From Rhodovulum sp. ES.010 (GTDB taxonomy: Bacteria > Pseudomonadota > Alphaproteobacteria > Rhodobacterales > Rhodobacteraceae), in the NCBI RefSeq assembly GCF_900142935.1, contig NZ_FSRS01000001.1:1560001-1624000 (forward strand): a stretch of 64,000 bases of DNA. Reading direction: 5' to 3'. The notes beneath the pieces are model-generated. The model was not told where the DNA came from. It was given only the letters and a program-made list of their open reading frames with translations, and ran no database searches. Within the stretch, counting starts at the first letter, position 1, and the number at the start of each line of letters is the position of its first letter. Of the stretch, positions 40,964 to 49,233 are shown one piece after another. The position numbers and the translations under genes are program-made.

Positions 40964-43377
40964 ATACCCCTCCGCCCGAGCGAAACCGCACGGGCGATGT
41001 CCGCGGCGACCTGCGTGCGGGATTGGCGGAAGCTCTCGGCGTCGCGGGCCATGATGGTGACGTTGACGCCACCACCCGTGCCGTAGCTCTGCGCCTCACG
41101 CCGCGACAGCACCCGTTCGCCGCGTTGCAGGATCGCGGGGACTTCGTCGTGGCGTAGCCCCGCCATGCCGCCTGAATGCATCCGCGGTGCGGCGGCGAAG
41201 GCCATGGCGGGCACCATGCGCGCGGGCCCCGCGGACCCCACCATCCCGCCCGCATGCAGGACGTTTGCGAAAATGCCGCCCGCACCAGCGAACACGCCGG
41301 AGAGCGCATTGGCGATCGGCCCGAGGATGAACCGCCGCGCCGCGAGCTGGGCGAGATCGGCCAGCAGCGAGGTGACCAGGTCGCGGAAGTTCAGCTTGCC
41401 GGTCTTCACGAACTGGCCCACCGCGTTCTCGGCCGACTGGAAGGCGCCGACGAGGCTCTGTCCGATGTCGCCGCCAATCTCTCGCGCCTTGCTGGCGTAG
41501 TCCGACAGCGCGGCGGTGACCGCCTGCCAGCTGGTGACCGCCGGCTCGACGTTGGGCTCGGCCGCAGTCACCGCCGCGCCTGCGGCAGCGCCGGCATCGG
41601 ACGCGGCCTGCCCGGCGCCGTCGAGCGCGGTCTCGAACCGCTCTGCCGCGGCCGTGGCCTCGGCCAGCGCATCGGCGCCGTCGTCGTCAGTGCCGCGCAC
41701 CGCATCCCGCAGCGCCTGCCAGCTTTCGAGGGGCGCGCGGGCACCTTCCGCTAGATCGCGCGCCGCGCCACGGTAGACATTCGCGGACTCCAGCGCCCGG
41801 GCGGCCGCGTCCGTGAGCCCGAGATCGGGCGCGGTGAGCGGGTTGTCTTCGAAGGCCTGATCGAACGCCGCCTGCGCAGCTGTCGTGGCAGCGCTGGCCG
41901 CACCCTCGAAGCGGTTCTCGATCTCGCCAAGGTCGAGGTCGGGCACCAGCGAGATACGCCGCTCGGACCCGAGCGCTTCCAGCCCCTGGTTGATGCCGCC
42001 GATGAAGCCGTTGATGCGCGAGACCACGCCGTTCAGCATCGCCTCGACGCCGTCGACCAGGCTGTTCGCCGCCTGGAAGGCCAGATCGCCGATGGCCGCG
42101 GGCAGCAGACCCCAGATCGCCTTGATCGCCTCGTAGGCGCCCTCGAAGGTGTTCGCCGCCGTATTCCCGAAACCGACCACGCTCTCGATGGCGCTCTGCA
42201 TGCCTGACGCGGCGTCGGCCTTCAGGTCGAAGAACATCGCCGTGGCGGCTGCGCCAGCCGCAGCAGCACCCATCTTGATCCGATCCCAGACCTCTACCGC
42301 CAGGTCCTTCAGGAGCGACATCGCTTCGCCGAACCCACCCGCACCGGAGACGAGCCGGGTGAACTGGTAGACGAGCTCGCCCGCGCCGACGATCAGCGCG
42401 CCGATGCCGGTCCGGATCAGCGCGCCGCGCAGGACGACCAGCGCCGTGGCGAGGCCGCGCACGGAGAGCGCCGCAGCGGCCATGCCGGCGACCCAACGTC
42501 CCGCGAGGAAGGCCGCGAAAGTGGCGGCGTAGGTGGTCAGGCGACCGATGTTGCCTAAGAGGCCGCGGATGGCGATGCCGAGCGGCCCGGTGCGGCTGGC
42601 GACCGCTGCCATGGCATCCGCGACCGCTTCCAGCGCCGGAGCCGCGGCAACGGCCAACTGGTTCGACAGCCCGCGCCAGATGAGCCCGAGCCGGGAGATG
42701 GCGTCGTTCGTTCGTTCGATCTGCTCGGCATCCTGCTCCGAGACGACAACCCCGAAGGCGAGGACGTCCTCGGTCGCCTGGCGCAGCGTCGCGGTGTCGA
42801 TCCGCGACATGGCGATGGAGCCTTCCTCGCCGAAGAGCTGCCCCGCGACGGCCGCGCGCTCGGCGGCAGGCACGAAGCTCTCGATGGCCGCGTTGATCGC
42901 ACCCACACGCTGGTCCAGCGGCAGCGCGATCAGTTCGTTGGCCGACAGCCCGAGCCGGTCGAACGCGTCGGCAGCCGGGCCGGTCCCGGCCGCCGCCTGG
43001 CTGAGACGACGCGTCAGATCCTTGGTGGCCTGTTCGATGCCGGACATCGACACGCCCGCCAGTTCGCCCGCGCGCTCCAGCGTCTGGATCGAGGCGACGG
43101 TGGTGCCGAGCGACTGCGCGAGTTTGGCCTGCGCATCCACCGTCTGCAGACCGGACCGGACCATCGCCACGCCAGCGGCGGTGGCAGCGGCCACTGCTGC
43201 AGCGGCGGCCACCCGCACCCGCCGCGAGAACGCCGCCAGCCGGGCATTGGCCGCCTCCATCTCCCGGCTGAGCCGTCCGAAGCCGCGCGATCCGGCCTCG
43301 CCGACGCCTTCCAGTTCGGCGCGCACCTGTCGCCCGCCGACCGCGGCGAGGCGGACGGACACACGCTTTTCAGCCAT
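40960..43377 (-). CDS. Tape measure protein
   Basis: An 805-residue, Ala-rich, largely helical protein with an N-terminal coiled coil (VGEAGSRGFGRLSREMEAAN) and two hydrophobic stretches typical of tape measures (VRVAAAAAVAAATAAGVAMV near residue 60; TYAATFAAFLAGRWVAGM near 290). The C-terminal domain (FVKTGKLNFRDLVTSLLADL, GGVNVTIMARDAESFRQSRT) is the lambda-type tail length control domain. It sets tail length and is ejected ahead of DNA. The start overlaps the end of the tail-chaperone extension by 8 bases. Confidence 0.92.
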   Translation of the reverse strand: MAEKRVSVRLAAVGGRQVRAELEGVGEAGSRGFGRLSREMEAANARLAAFSRRVRVAAAAAVAAATAAGVAMVRSGLQTVDAQAKLAQSLGTTVASIQTLERAGELAGVSMSGIEQATKDLTRRLSQAAAGTGPAADAFDRLGLSANELIALPLDQRVGAINAAIESFVPAAERAAVAGQLFGEEGSIAMSRIDTATLRQATEDVLAFGVVVSEQDAEQIERTNDAISRLGLIWRGLSNQLAVAAAPALEAVADAMAAVASRTGPLGIAIRGLLGNIGRLTTYAATFAAFLAGRWVAGMAAAALSVRGLATALVVLRGALIRTGIGALIVGAGELVYQFTRLVSGAGGFGEAMSLLKDLAVEVWDRIKMGAAAAGAAATAMFFDLKADAASGMQSAIESVVGFGNTAANTFEGAYEAIKAIWGLLPAAIGDLAFQAANSLVDGVEAMLNGVVSRINGFIGGINQGLEALGSERRISLVPDLDLGEIENRFEGAASAATTAAQAAFDQAFEDNPLTAPDLGLTDAAARALESANVYRGAARDLAEGARAPLESWQALRDAVRGTDDDGADALAEATAAAERFETALDGAGQAASDAGAAAGAAVTAAEPNVEPAVTSWQAVTAALSDYASKAREIGGDIGQSLVGAFQSAENAVGQFVKTGKLNFRDLVTSLLADLAQLAARRFILGPIANALSGVFAGAGGIFANVLHAGGMVGSAGPARMVPAMAFAAAPRMHSGGMAGLRHDEVPAILQRGERVLSRREAQSYGTGGGVNVTIMARDAESFRQSRTQVAADIARAVSLGRRGM

Positions 43378-43690
43378 CGGGGCGTTCCATCTGTTCGTTG
43401 AGCTTGGCGACCATCACCGCTTCGATGACGGGCAGCAGTTCGGCCATGGCGAGCGGCGGCACGCCGAGCGCGTCCCCGAGTGCGACCGCCGCCGACATGT
43501 CCCAGCCGATCACGGCGCCCGGCAGCACGCGCAACTGGCCGCCGAGGCGGCCGACCAGGTCCCAGACCTGCCAACCTTCCGGCGTTTCCGGACGGTTCAG
43601 CCGCGCCGGGCAGTCCGGGCAGGCTTGCGCGCAGGCTTCGCAGTATCGCGCGCCCCCGCCGAAGGACCATTCGGCGAGAGCGCGGAGGCG
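43370..43690 (-). CDS. Tail assembly chaperone extension (gpT-like), reached by -1 frameshift
   Basis: This is an open -1 frame of 106 codons running from the slippery site to the TGA at 43370-43372. It has no start codon before an internal ATG halfway along. It reads RLRALAEWSFGGG, then a Cys cluster (YCEACAQACPDCP), then a DUF1799-like segment (PETPEGWQVWDLVGRL, VIGWDMSAAVALGDALGV, LPVIEAVMVAKLNEQ). With the upstream 115 residues it makes a 221-residue GT-type fusion. In lambda the gpT part binds the tape measure; here the next gene is indeed the tape measure. Confidence 0.75.
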   Translation of the reverse strand, partial: RLRALAEWSFGGGARYCEACAQACPDCPARLNRPETPEGWQVWDLVGRLGGQLRVLPGAVIGWDMSAAVALGDALGVPPLAMAELLPVIEAVMVAKLNEQMERPDG

Positions 43691-44034
43691 TTTTTTTCCT
43701 GTTCCAGCAGCAGGCCCTTCGAGACGTAGGCCAGCTGGAAGGCCTCGAAGATCGGCCAGACGTCGAGCAGCGCGTCGATGGCCTCTGGGCTCGGGTCGAT
43801 GGGCTTGCCGTCCGCATCGCCGATGCCCTCCCAGGCGAGCACCGCCCGCCGCGCCAGCGCCTTGGCGAAAGCGACCGCGCGTTCCTCCTCCGAGGCCTCC
43901 TCGGGGATCGCCTCCACGACGGGGTCGCTGCGCGTCGCCACCATCAGCGCCGTCGTGAGCGGTCGCAGCTGCACCCGGACGCCGGGCGCGAGGTCGTGCC
44001 AGCGCGGTTCATTCGTCAGGTCGAGTGTCAGCAT
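43597..44034 (-). CDS. Tail assembly chaperone (gpG-like)
   Basis: A 145-residue product in the zero frame: DLTNEPRWHDLAPGVRVQLR, TTALMVATRSDPVVEAI, AIDALLDVWPIFEAFQLAYV, then a Lys/Pro/Ala-rich tail (KPARKPARTARRG) that looks non-globular and ends at TGA 43597. The position after the tail-tube gene and before the tape measure, with size and composition, matches gpG-type chaperones. ATG 44034 begins 3 bases after the tube gene's stop. The tail after residue 115 is translated only by ribosomes that do not shift. Confidence 0.82.
   Translation of the reverse strand: MLTLDLTNEPRWHDLAPGVRVQLRPLTTALMVATRSDPVVEAIPEEASEEERAVAFAKALARRAVLAWEGIGDADGKPIDPSPEAIDALLDVWPIFEAFQLAYVSKGLLLEQEKNASALSPNGPSAGARDTAKPARKPARTARRG
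43690..43696 (-). promoter_or_regulatory. Programmed -1 frameshift site A-AAA-AAC in the tail chaperone gene
   Basis: On the minus strand the codons GAA-AAA-AAC contain the canonical X-XXY-YYZ heptamer A-AAA-AAC, in phase with gene G. It lies 115 codons into the gene and about 30 codons before its stop. The -1 frame is then open for 106 codons into the tape-measure start. Lambda uses G-GGA-AAG at the same place. A stimulatory stem-loop may exist in the GC-rich DNA downstream, but I could not fold it. Confidence 0.8.
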
Positions 44035-44036
44035 CC

Positions 44037-44978
44037 TCAGTACACCTCGATGTCGTTGATCAGGGTTGCGGTGCACATCCGGCCGACGACGCTGTCGCGG
44101 GCCGCCTGCCAGTCGAAGGTCGCCTGCACGCCCTGCGGCCCGGAAATCTCGATGCGCGGGCGCGGCAGGTAGACGGCGTGCACGGTGAAGGTGAAGCTCT
44201 CGCCGGACGGCAGGGCGTAGGCGAATTCCATCTCGCAGGCCTCGCCGTTGATCGCCTGCGTCACCAGCGTCTGGTCGGCGAAGCGCACCTCGATCCGGCC
44301 GGTCAGCGCCGCGATGGACGGGTCCGCGCCGTCGATGCGGCCGTCCGAGCGGATGGTCTCGATCCGGTCGAGGTTGTTGGCATAGGTGATCTCGGCCGAG
44401 ACCACATTGCCGAGGGCGGTGCCGTTGCGCGTGATCGACCCGTTGAAATGGCCGAAGCGCTTGAGCTCCAGCGCGGCGGGCGTTCCGGCGCTGGTGGTCG
44501 TGCCCACACTCTCACCCTGCGCCACCAGCCGTGCGGTTGCGGTCAGGAGCCCTGAGCGCTGCATCTGCCAGGTGATCTGGTCGAGCACGCAGCCGGAATA
44601 CATCGCGTAGCGCGGCACCTCCGGCATGCCGGTTTCGATCGACATGCTGGGCAGCGTCCAGGACCCCGACTGGAACTCGTGGGTGTAGGGCGCTTCCGCA
44701 CCCGTGGTCGTGGGTGCGCCGAACGCCGCCTTCAGCCAGAAGCCGAAGGCCTCGGCGTCGAGCGGCACGACGATGTCGCCATCAGCCGTCACCGCGTCCT
44801 TGATCGGCGCCAGCGGATCGCGGCCGTAGCCGAGCAGTTCCGAGTTCAGCAGCGGCTGTTCGGCCCCCAGCGAGGTGCTGGCGAAAGGCATGCGGGTGAA
44901 GCCGCTGGCAGGCGGCGTTCCATAGGTCGTCTCGAACGCAAGCGCCATCTGCGCCCGCGCCCCCTGGGCTCGTGCCAT
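44037..44978 (-). CDS. Major tail tube protein
   Basis: A 313-residue protein: MALAFETTYGTPPASGFTRM near the start, GDIVVPLDAEAFGFWLKAAF in the centre and GRIEVRFADQTLVTQAINGE later. This is the phage tail tube (TP_tail/HK97-like) fold with two beta-sandwich-like parts. Location between the tail terminator and the G/GT chaperones is that of lambda gpV. It polymerises into the tube that guides DNA. Confidence 0.85.
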   Translation of the reverse strand: MARAQGARAQMALAFETTYGTPPASGFTRMPFASTSLGAEQPLLNSELLGYGRDPLAPIKDAVTADGDIVVPLDAEAFGFWLKAAFGAPTTTGAEAPYTHEFQSGSWTLPSMSIETGMPEVPRYAMYSGCVLDQITWQMQRSGLLTATARLVAQGESVGTTTSAGTPAALELKRFGHFNGSITRNGTALGNVVSAEITYANNLDRIETIRSDGRIDGADPSIAALTGRIEVRFADQTLVTQAINGEACEMEFAYALPSGESFTFTVHAVYLPRPRIEISGPQGVQATFDWQAARDSVVGRMCTATLINDIEVY

Positions 44979-45043
44979 GGTGATCTCCTTGATTTCGTTG
45001 AAGCGCGGTTGCGTTCGGTCAGGCCGTGCCGCACATGGACATC

Positions 45044-45490
45044 ATGCGCACTATTCGTCCCAATTCCCCGCTCAGTATTTCCGCTCGACCGATCATCACC
45101 CGGATGATCGTTTCTGTCCTCGCGGTTCTTGTTCTTTTGACCGGCCCCGTCTCGGCGCAGACGAATACCGTGAGCGGCGCGGTCCGCTACGTGACGGACG
45201 GCGACACCTTCTCACTTCGCGGCGTTGAACGGCCGATCCGTGTCTGGGGCCTCGATGCTCCCGAACGCAACGAGCGCGGTGCCTCCGCCGCGACATCCAC
45301 TCTGCAGCGGCTGGTCGCCGGCCAAAGCCTGACCTGTCGTGTGCGCGACATCGACCGATACGGACGGATCGTCGGGCAGTGCTTCCTAGCCGATGGCCGC
45401 GATGTCGCGGCCCAGATGATCGCTGCCGGAGTGGCCCGGGAATACTGCTACTTCTCCGGCGGCTACTACGGGACCTGTCGCGGCAACTGA
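45044..45490 (+). CDS. Secreted thermonuclease (SNase family), cargo gene on opposite strand
   Basis: A staphylococcal-nuclease-fold protein of about 148 residues. A signal peptide (ITRMIVSVLAVLVLLTGPVSA) ends near VSAQTN. Conserved catalytic segments are VTDGDTFSLRGVERPIRVWG, LDAPERNERG (Arg/Asp/Glu) and RDIDRYGRIVGQC. It is the only plus-strand gene inside the tail module, sitting between the tail tube and tail terminator genes, so it is a moron or insert rather than a structural gene. It would degrade DNA outside the cytoplasm. The start is uncertain; ATG 45044 gives a basic n-region, while 45104 would leave only the hydrophobic core. Confidence 0.82.
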   Translation: MRTIRPNSPLSISARPIITRMIVSVLAVLVLLTGPVSAQTNTVSGAVRYVTDGDTFSLRGVERPIRVWGLDAPERNERGASAATSTLQRLVAGQSLTCRVRDIDRYGRIVGQCFLADGRDVAAQMIAAGVAREYCYFSGGYYGTCRGN

Positions 45491-45500
45491 CCCGTCGGCT

Positions 45501-45947
45501 CTAGCCGAACGGATCGGACGTGGAATAGTGAAGCATAACGGAGATTACCGCCGCCTTGAGGCTCGCGGAGCCCTCGACTGGCAGGTCCACTGGCCGCGGC
45601 GCTTCAGCCTCGACCCAGTCGCAGAGTCCGCCCAGCGTCCGGTCTACAGCCAGCGCCGTTCCGACGCGGGCGCAGAGCGTGTCGAATGCGGCATCACGGG
45701 TAGCGCCCTGCACGATCGCCTCGATCTCGGCGCGGTGCTGGTAGTGGTAGGCCAGCGGTGACAGCGTCACCTCCGGCTCCCCCGGCTCGCCGTCGCGGAG
45801 GATCAGCAGACCCTCAGACGGCACGCGCTCGGGCAGCACCTCGCCGCGCAGGGCGGTGGCGGGCAGCGCGGAGAGCCGCGCGTGCAGCGCGGCGAGGATG
45901 GTTTCGCGATCGGTAGGCACCAGCACTTCCTTTTGTGCCCAGGGCAT
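45501..45947 (-). CDS. Tail terminator / completion protein (gpU-like)
   Basis: A 148-residue protein: TDRETILAALHARLSALPAT at the start, LSPLAYHYQHRAEIEAIV centrally and CDWVEAEAPRPVDLPVEG, ending AAVISVMLHYSTSDPFG. The small alpha/beta shape with central EAIVQG and terminal beta strand matches tail terminator (DUF3168/gpU-like) proteins. Its place between gp10-like and tail tube genes agrees, although two cargo genes (HNH and SNase) have been inserted on either side. It caps the tail tube and connects it to the head. Confidence 0.7.
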   Translation of the reverse strand: MPWAQKEVLVPTDRETILAALHARLSALPATALRGEVLPERVPSEGLLILRDGEPGEPEVTLSPLAYHYQHRAEIEAIVQGATRDAAFDTLCARVGTALAVDRTLGGLCDWVEAEAPRPVDLPVEGSASLKAAVISVMLHYSTSDPFG

Positions 45948-46001
45948 TCATCGGCAGACGAACGCCACAGCTGTTCTGTGATGCGTAGCTTGGGTCGCGG
46001 G

Positions 46002-46745
46002 TCAGGAATGCGAACCGCGGACCCTCAAATGCGCTTTCAATTCATTCAGTGAGAGACATACGCTGCGTTTCCGATGCACCATGCGATGGCAATTCGAACA
46101 GAGGACTACAAGGTCCGTCGCAGGGTCGGTGATCGTTTTACCTGCTTCGGCGATCGGAACTACATGGTGGACTTCGATGAAGCCCTCACCAAGGGCCCCA
46201 TACGCGCGGCCGAAGTTGAACCCGCAAGCCATACAGTCGAGTCCATGGATCGCGAGGGCATCCTCCCTGAGTTTCGGAACACGTTCGCGCCGCAGGGAGA
46301 CGTAGACCTTTTCGCCGCCCTCCGTCCGCGCCTCCGGGCTGCGGGCTTTTCCATCCAACGCGACCGGCATACCGGCATGAAGCCCGAGGACGAACCGCTC
46401 GAGCTCCTGATCGGAACGATCCCTCCACTCTTCATGTATCCGCGTGAAATTGGTGCTCAATGACGGTTGCTGTCCGTTGCGATCCACCCATCCGATCCGT
46501 CCGTTATCGAACAATATGTCGAACGTATCTCGCGCATTTTTCAGGCTGTTCCGGAATTGGGTCTGTGAGCGGCCATCTCCCATCGCGTCGAAGAAACTGT
46601 CGTATGCAGCTTTCCATGTGCTTACGCCGAGAGCTGCTGGAGGTGACGCAGGCTTGCCTTCGTGACGGACACCGCATCTGGCCAGCCAGTAGCTGGCAAT
46701 CATCATCGAGTAGGATCGCTCAATTAACTGCTCGGGGCGCTTCAT
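46002..46745 (-). CDS. HNH endonuclease (McrA-like), cargo gene in tail module
   Basis: A 247-residue protein. The C-terminal domain has a zinc-knuckle HNH: LDCMACGFNFGRAYG, IEVHHVVPIAEAGK and DLVVLCSNCHRMVHRK, as in McrA and bacterial homologues that cut modified or specific DNA. The N-terminal 130 residues (YSMMIASYWLARCGVR, AAYDSFFDAMGDGRSQTQFR) are helical and unknown. The gene has lower GC than the phage genes around it, and it separates the gp10-like gene from the tail terminator. It is likely an acquired defence or homing gene. Confidence 0.85.
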   Translation of the reverse strand: MKRPEQLIERSYSMMIASYWLARCGVRHEGKPASPPAALGVSTWKAAYDSFFDAMGDGRSQTQFRNSLKNARDTFDILFDNGRIGWVDRNGQQPSLSTNFTRIHEEWRDRSDQELERFVLGLHAGMPVALDGKARSPEARTEGGEKVYVSLRRERVPKLREDALAIHGLDCMACGFNFGRAYGALGEGFIEVHHVVPIAEAGKTITDPATDLVVLCSNCHRMVHRKRSVCLSLNELKAHLRVRGSHS

Positions 46746-46824
46746 ACCCTTGATTATGAAGATACATCCAGGCTCCTGACAATCGGGGAATTGGACGAGC
46801 AGGAACAGCGCTCTCGAAGTGCCT

Positions 46825-47460
46825 TTACGAGAACCGTTCCTCCACCCAGTTCGCCACGATCAGCCCCGGCACGCTGTCGAGCGCCCGCTCGGCGTCGCGG
46901 TCGAGGTCGAGTCGCTTTGGCAGTTTGACCTGTGGGACCAGCAGGAAGATCGGTGCGGTGACCTGGTTGCGTCCGGTCTTCGCGCGCGACGCCACCGCCT
47001 GGCCGCGCTTGTTGATGCGGGCCTGGTCGGCGACGAGCAGGCTCGGGCCGCTGCGACGATAGACAAAGCGCAGGCGTAGGCCGCGGCGGCGTTCCCACTC
47101 GCCGGGGGTGATTTTACCACCGCGCAGACCTCGCCCGGCCGCCTCGGTGGGGATCGCCAGCCAGAAGCCGTCCTTCGAGCGTATCAGCGGGCCCGTGTCG
47201 TGGGCGCCGACGATGACCGGCGCCTTCGACCAGACGAGCGCCGCGGCGTTCAGGCTCTCGTCTCCGTTCGGGTACGTCTGGCTCCGTATCGAGTTGGCCA
47301 GCCGCCGTCCGAGCCCGGCGCCGCTGATCTGGCCGCGCCAGGCGGTCTTCAGTTCTGTCCCGGCCTCGCGCATGGCGGCGGTGACGGCCTTCTCACCGGC
47401 CTTCACCTCTGCAGCCATGGCGGCGACGAGGTCGGGCGTGATGTCGAGTTTCAGTTTCAC
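46825..47460 (-). CDS. HK97 gp10-like tail completion protein (GTG start)
   Basis: A 211-residue protein in the frame beginning at GTG 47460, which overlaps the connector gene's stop (GTGA). It has KLDITPDLVAAMAAEVKAGE, then MREAGTELKTAWRGQISGAG and LANSIRSQTYPNGDESLNA, followed by GPLIRSKDGFWLAIPTEAAG and GEWERRRGLRLRFVYRRSG. This matches the DUF6441-type minor tail/head-tail joining proteins. There is no ATG in a sensible place, and the coupled GTG fits. It connects head and tail. Confidence 0.78.
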   Translation of the reverse strand: MKLKLDITPDLVAAMAAEVKAGEKAVTAAMREAGTELKTAWRGQISGAGLGRRLANSIRSQTYPNGDESLNAAALVWSKAPVIVGAHDTGPLIRSKDGFWLAIPTEAAGRGLRGGKITPGEWERRRGLRLRFVYRRSGPSLLVADQARINKRGQAVASRAKTGRNQVTAPIFLLVPQVKLPKRLDLDRDAERALDSVPGLIVANWVEERFS

Positions 47461-47768
47461 GCGGGCCTCAGATCCACGGTCCAGACGAGCCGCTCGCGGT
47501 CGCGGACGGGCTCGCCCTGAACGAGGAAAGCCTCGCCGTCGATCTCGATGCGGTCGCCGGGCCGCGGGTTCGCGACCTCGGCGAGGCGCAGGTCCAGCCG
47601 GGTGGTCTCCGACCAGAGGCGCGTTTCGCCGAAGTTCGTGACGTCGTCGTGCCGGCGCAGGATCGCTCGGACCAGCGACGGCGCGCCGCCCTCGGCGGTG
47701 TAGACCGCGTCGCGCGCGAGATGCGCGTCCGCGAAGAGCGCGTCGAGGGCGTCGGCGAAGGCGGTCAT
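47457..47768 (-). CDS. Head-tail joining protein
   Basis: A 103-residue, mostly beta protein: MTAFADALDALFADAHLARD, SLVRAILRRHDDVTNFGETR, GDRIEIDGEAFLVQGEPVRD, RERLVWTVDLRPA. The pattern fits the head-tail connector (gpFII/gp6-like) family with a C-terminal beta barrel. The ATG overlaps the capsid stop and its own stop overlaps the gp10-like gene's GTG. It is the expected link between capsid and tail completion genes. Confidence 0.78.
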   Translation of the reverse strand: MTAFADALDALFADAHLARDAVYTAEGGAPSLVRAILRRHDDVTNFGETRLWSETTRLDLRLAEVANPRPGDRIEIDGEAFLVQGEPVRDRERLVWTVDLRPA

Positions 47769-48781
47769 CAGGTCCGCCGTGCCGAGCGCAGCACCTGCGG
47801 CCGTGTGCAGATCGGGAGCGGGTTGCTCTCGATCTCCAGCCGCACCCATTCGTCGCGATCCCGGTCGGGGATCGTTCGCGCATAGAGCGGCTGGCCGAGG
47901 GTGTTCACCGTCTTGAAGGTGTCGGCGGGGGCGTAGTAGATCTCGAAGAGCCCCTCGATGCCCTCGGGATAGAAGAACGCCTTGTCGGTCGGCACGGTGA
48001 AGCCGACGCCGCCCCGGTAGCGGCGGAAGGTGATGCCGCCGAAGCTGACCTCGTCGGCGACGCGGCCGCGCAGGTCGGCCGCCGCGGCGGTGTTGAGATA
48101 GGTCTCCCGCACCTCCTTGTGGGCCACGAGATCGGCGAAGAAGGCCGAGCCGCATTCGGCGCGGATCTGTACCGCACCGGCCGAGAGCCCGCCCATCGAG
48201 TCCTCGACGCTCTCGATGAGCGCCTGGCAGCGCTTGCGGAGCGCGCCCGAGGCCGGGCTTGCGTTGTCGAGGTCGAAGTCGATCTCGGGCGCGGGCGTGA
48301 TGCCGAACTCGGTGAAGTAGTTCACGACCGTGGCGTGGTCCTTCGGATCCTTCACCAGCCCCTGGATGCCGTTCAGGAGGTGGTATTCGAAGGTGGTCTC
48401 GGCGTCCTGACGGAGCTTCCGGAGCCGATACGCGACCTCGGTCTGCACCTGCTGGGTGGCGCTTTCCGAGCCGAAGTCGCGCACCGACTGAATCTCGGAG
48501 GCCCAGAGCACGTCCTGCTTCTTGAACTGGCGACAGACAAAGGCGCGCATCTCGCGCCGGTCCGGAACCTGCTGCTCGTAGGCCGAGCCGCGCTCGGAGA
48601 ACGGGATCAGCGACAGCGTGCCGTCGCGGCTCTCGATCACGACGGTGCGGGAACGCACGCCGCGCGGGCTGAAGAGGTTCGAGCCCGAGAGCAGCGCGGG
48701 CTTGTAGGGGATGTTCTCGAGCGCGCGGGTGAGCTCGACGATGGTGAAGGCATCGCCTTCGAAGATGTCCATGGTGGCCAT
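47768..48781 (-). CDS. Major capsid protein (lambda gpE type)
   Basis: A 337-residue capsid protein of the gpE group: ELTRALENIPYKPALLSGSN, LFSPRGVRSRTVVIESRDGT and LSLIPFSERGSAYEQQVPDR in the N-terminal arm; DFGSESATQQVQTEVAYRL and HLLNGIQGLVKDPKDH in the core; GFTVPTDKAFFYPEGIEGLF and IYYAPADTFKTVNTLGQPLY near the end. The first 71 codons are repeated almost unchanged at 1272-1482. The start at 48781 (ATGGCCACCATGGAC) is shared by both copies. The gene lies after the decoration gene. Confidence 0.93.
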   Translation of the reverse strand: MATMDIFEGDAFTIVELTRALENIPYKPALLSGSNLFSPRGVRSRTVVIESRDGTLSLIPFSERGSAYEQQVPDRREMRAFVCRQFKKQDVLWASEIQSVRDFGSESATQQVQTEVAYRLRKLRQDAETTFEYHLLNGIQGLVKDPKDHATVVNYFTEFGITPAPEIDFDLDNASPASGALRKRCQALIESVEDSMGGLSAGAVQIRAECGSAFFADLVAHKEVRETYLNTAAAADLRGRVADEVSFGGITFRRYRGGVGFTVPTDKAFFYPEGIEGLFEIYYAPADTFKTVNTLGQPLYARTIPDRDRDEWVRLEIESNPLPICTRPQVLRSARRT

Positions 48782-48863
48782 GAGGATGCCTCCTGTCGTG
48801 AGCGCGCCCAGCAAAAGTGGACGCCGGTTTTGCGTCCGGGCGCGCGTGGAAAAGGGAATTGGG

Positions 48864-49229
48864 TCAGCGGACGAGGATGCCCGCGGCGAGGAGCGCCGTG
48901 TGGGCGGCCGCGATCTCGCCCTCGCTGGGCGTGCCCGCGAAGACGAGGTCGTGGCGGTTGACGATGGCGGGGCCGCGGACGACCGCGACGGCGGGCGCAT
49001 CGCCAGCGCTCGCATCCGCCTTGCCCCAGAGCACGGCGACGGCGGTCTCGGTGCCGTCCACGGCGGCCGGATCGTGGGCGGCGTACTTGCCGGACGCGGT
49101 GATCTTGCCGAGCACCGTGCCCGGCTCGAGCGTGCCGGCGGCGACAGTGATCGTCTCGCGGGTGTAGTCGCGGAAGGCTTCCCAGACAAGGAAGCCGCCG
49201 GGGTGCGTGCCTTCGACCAGCGTGGTCAT
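48864..49229 (-). CDS. Head decoration protein (lambda gpD-like)
   Basis: A 121-residue gpD homologue: GGFLVWEAFRDYTRETITVA, LEPGTVLGKITASGKYAAHD and AAAHTALLAAGILVR. It stabilises the expanded head. It starts 4 bases after the protease gene stops, and the capsid gene begins after an 82-bp gap. Only two residues differ from the remnant copy at 1523-1888. Confidence 0.9.
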   Translation of the reverse strand: MTTLVEGTHPGGFLVWEAFRDYTRETITVAAGTLEPGTVLGKITASGKYAAHDPAAVDGTETAVAVLWGKADASAGDAPAVAVVRGPAIVNRHDLVFAGTPSEGEIAAAHTALLAAGILVR

Positions 49230-49233
49230 GGTG

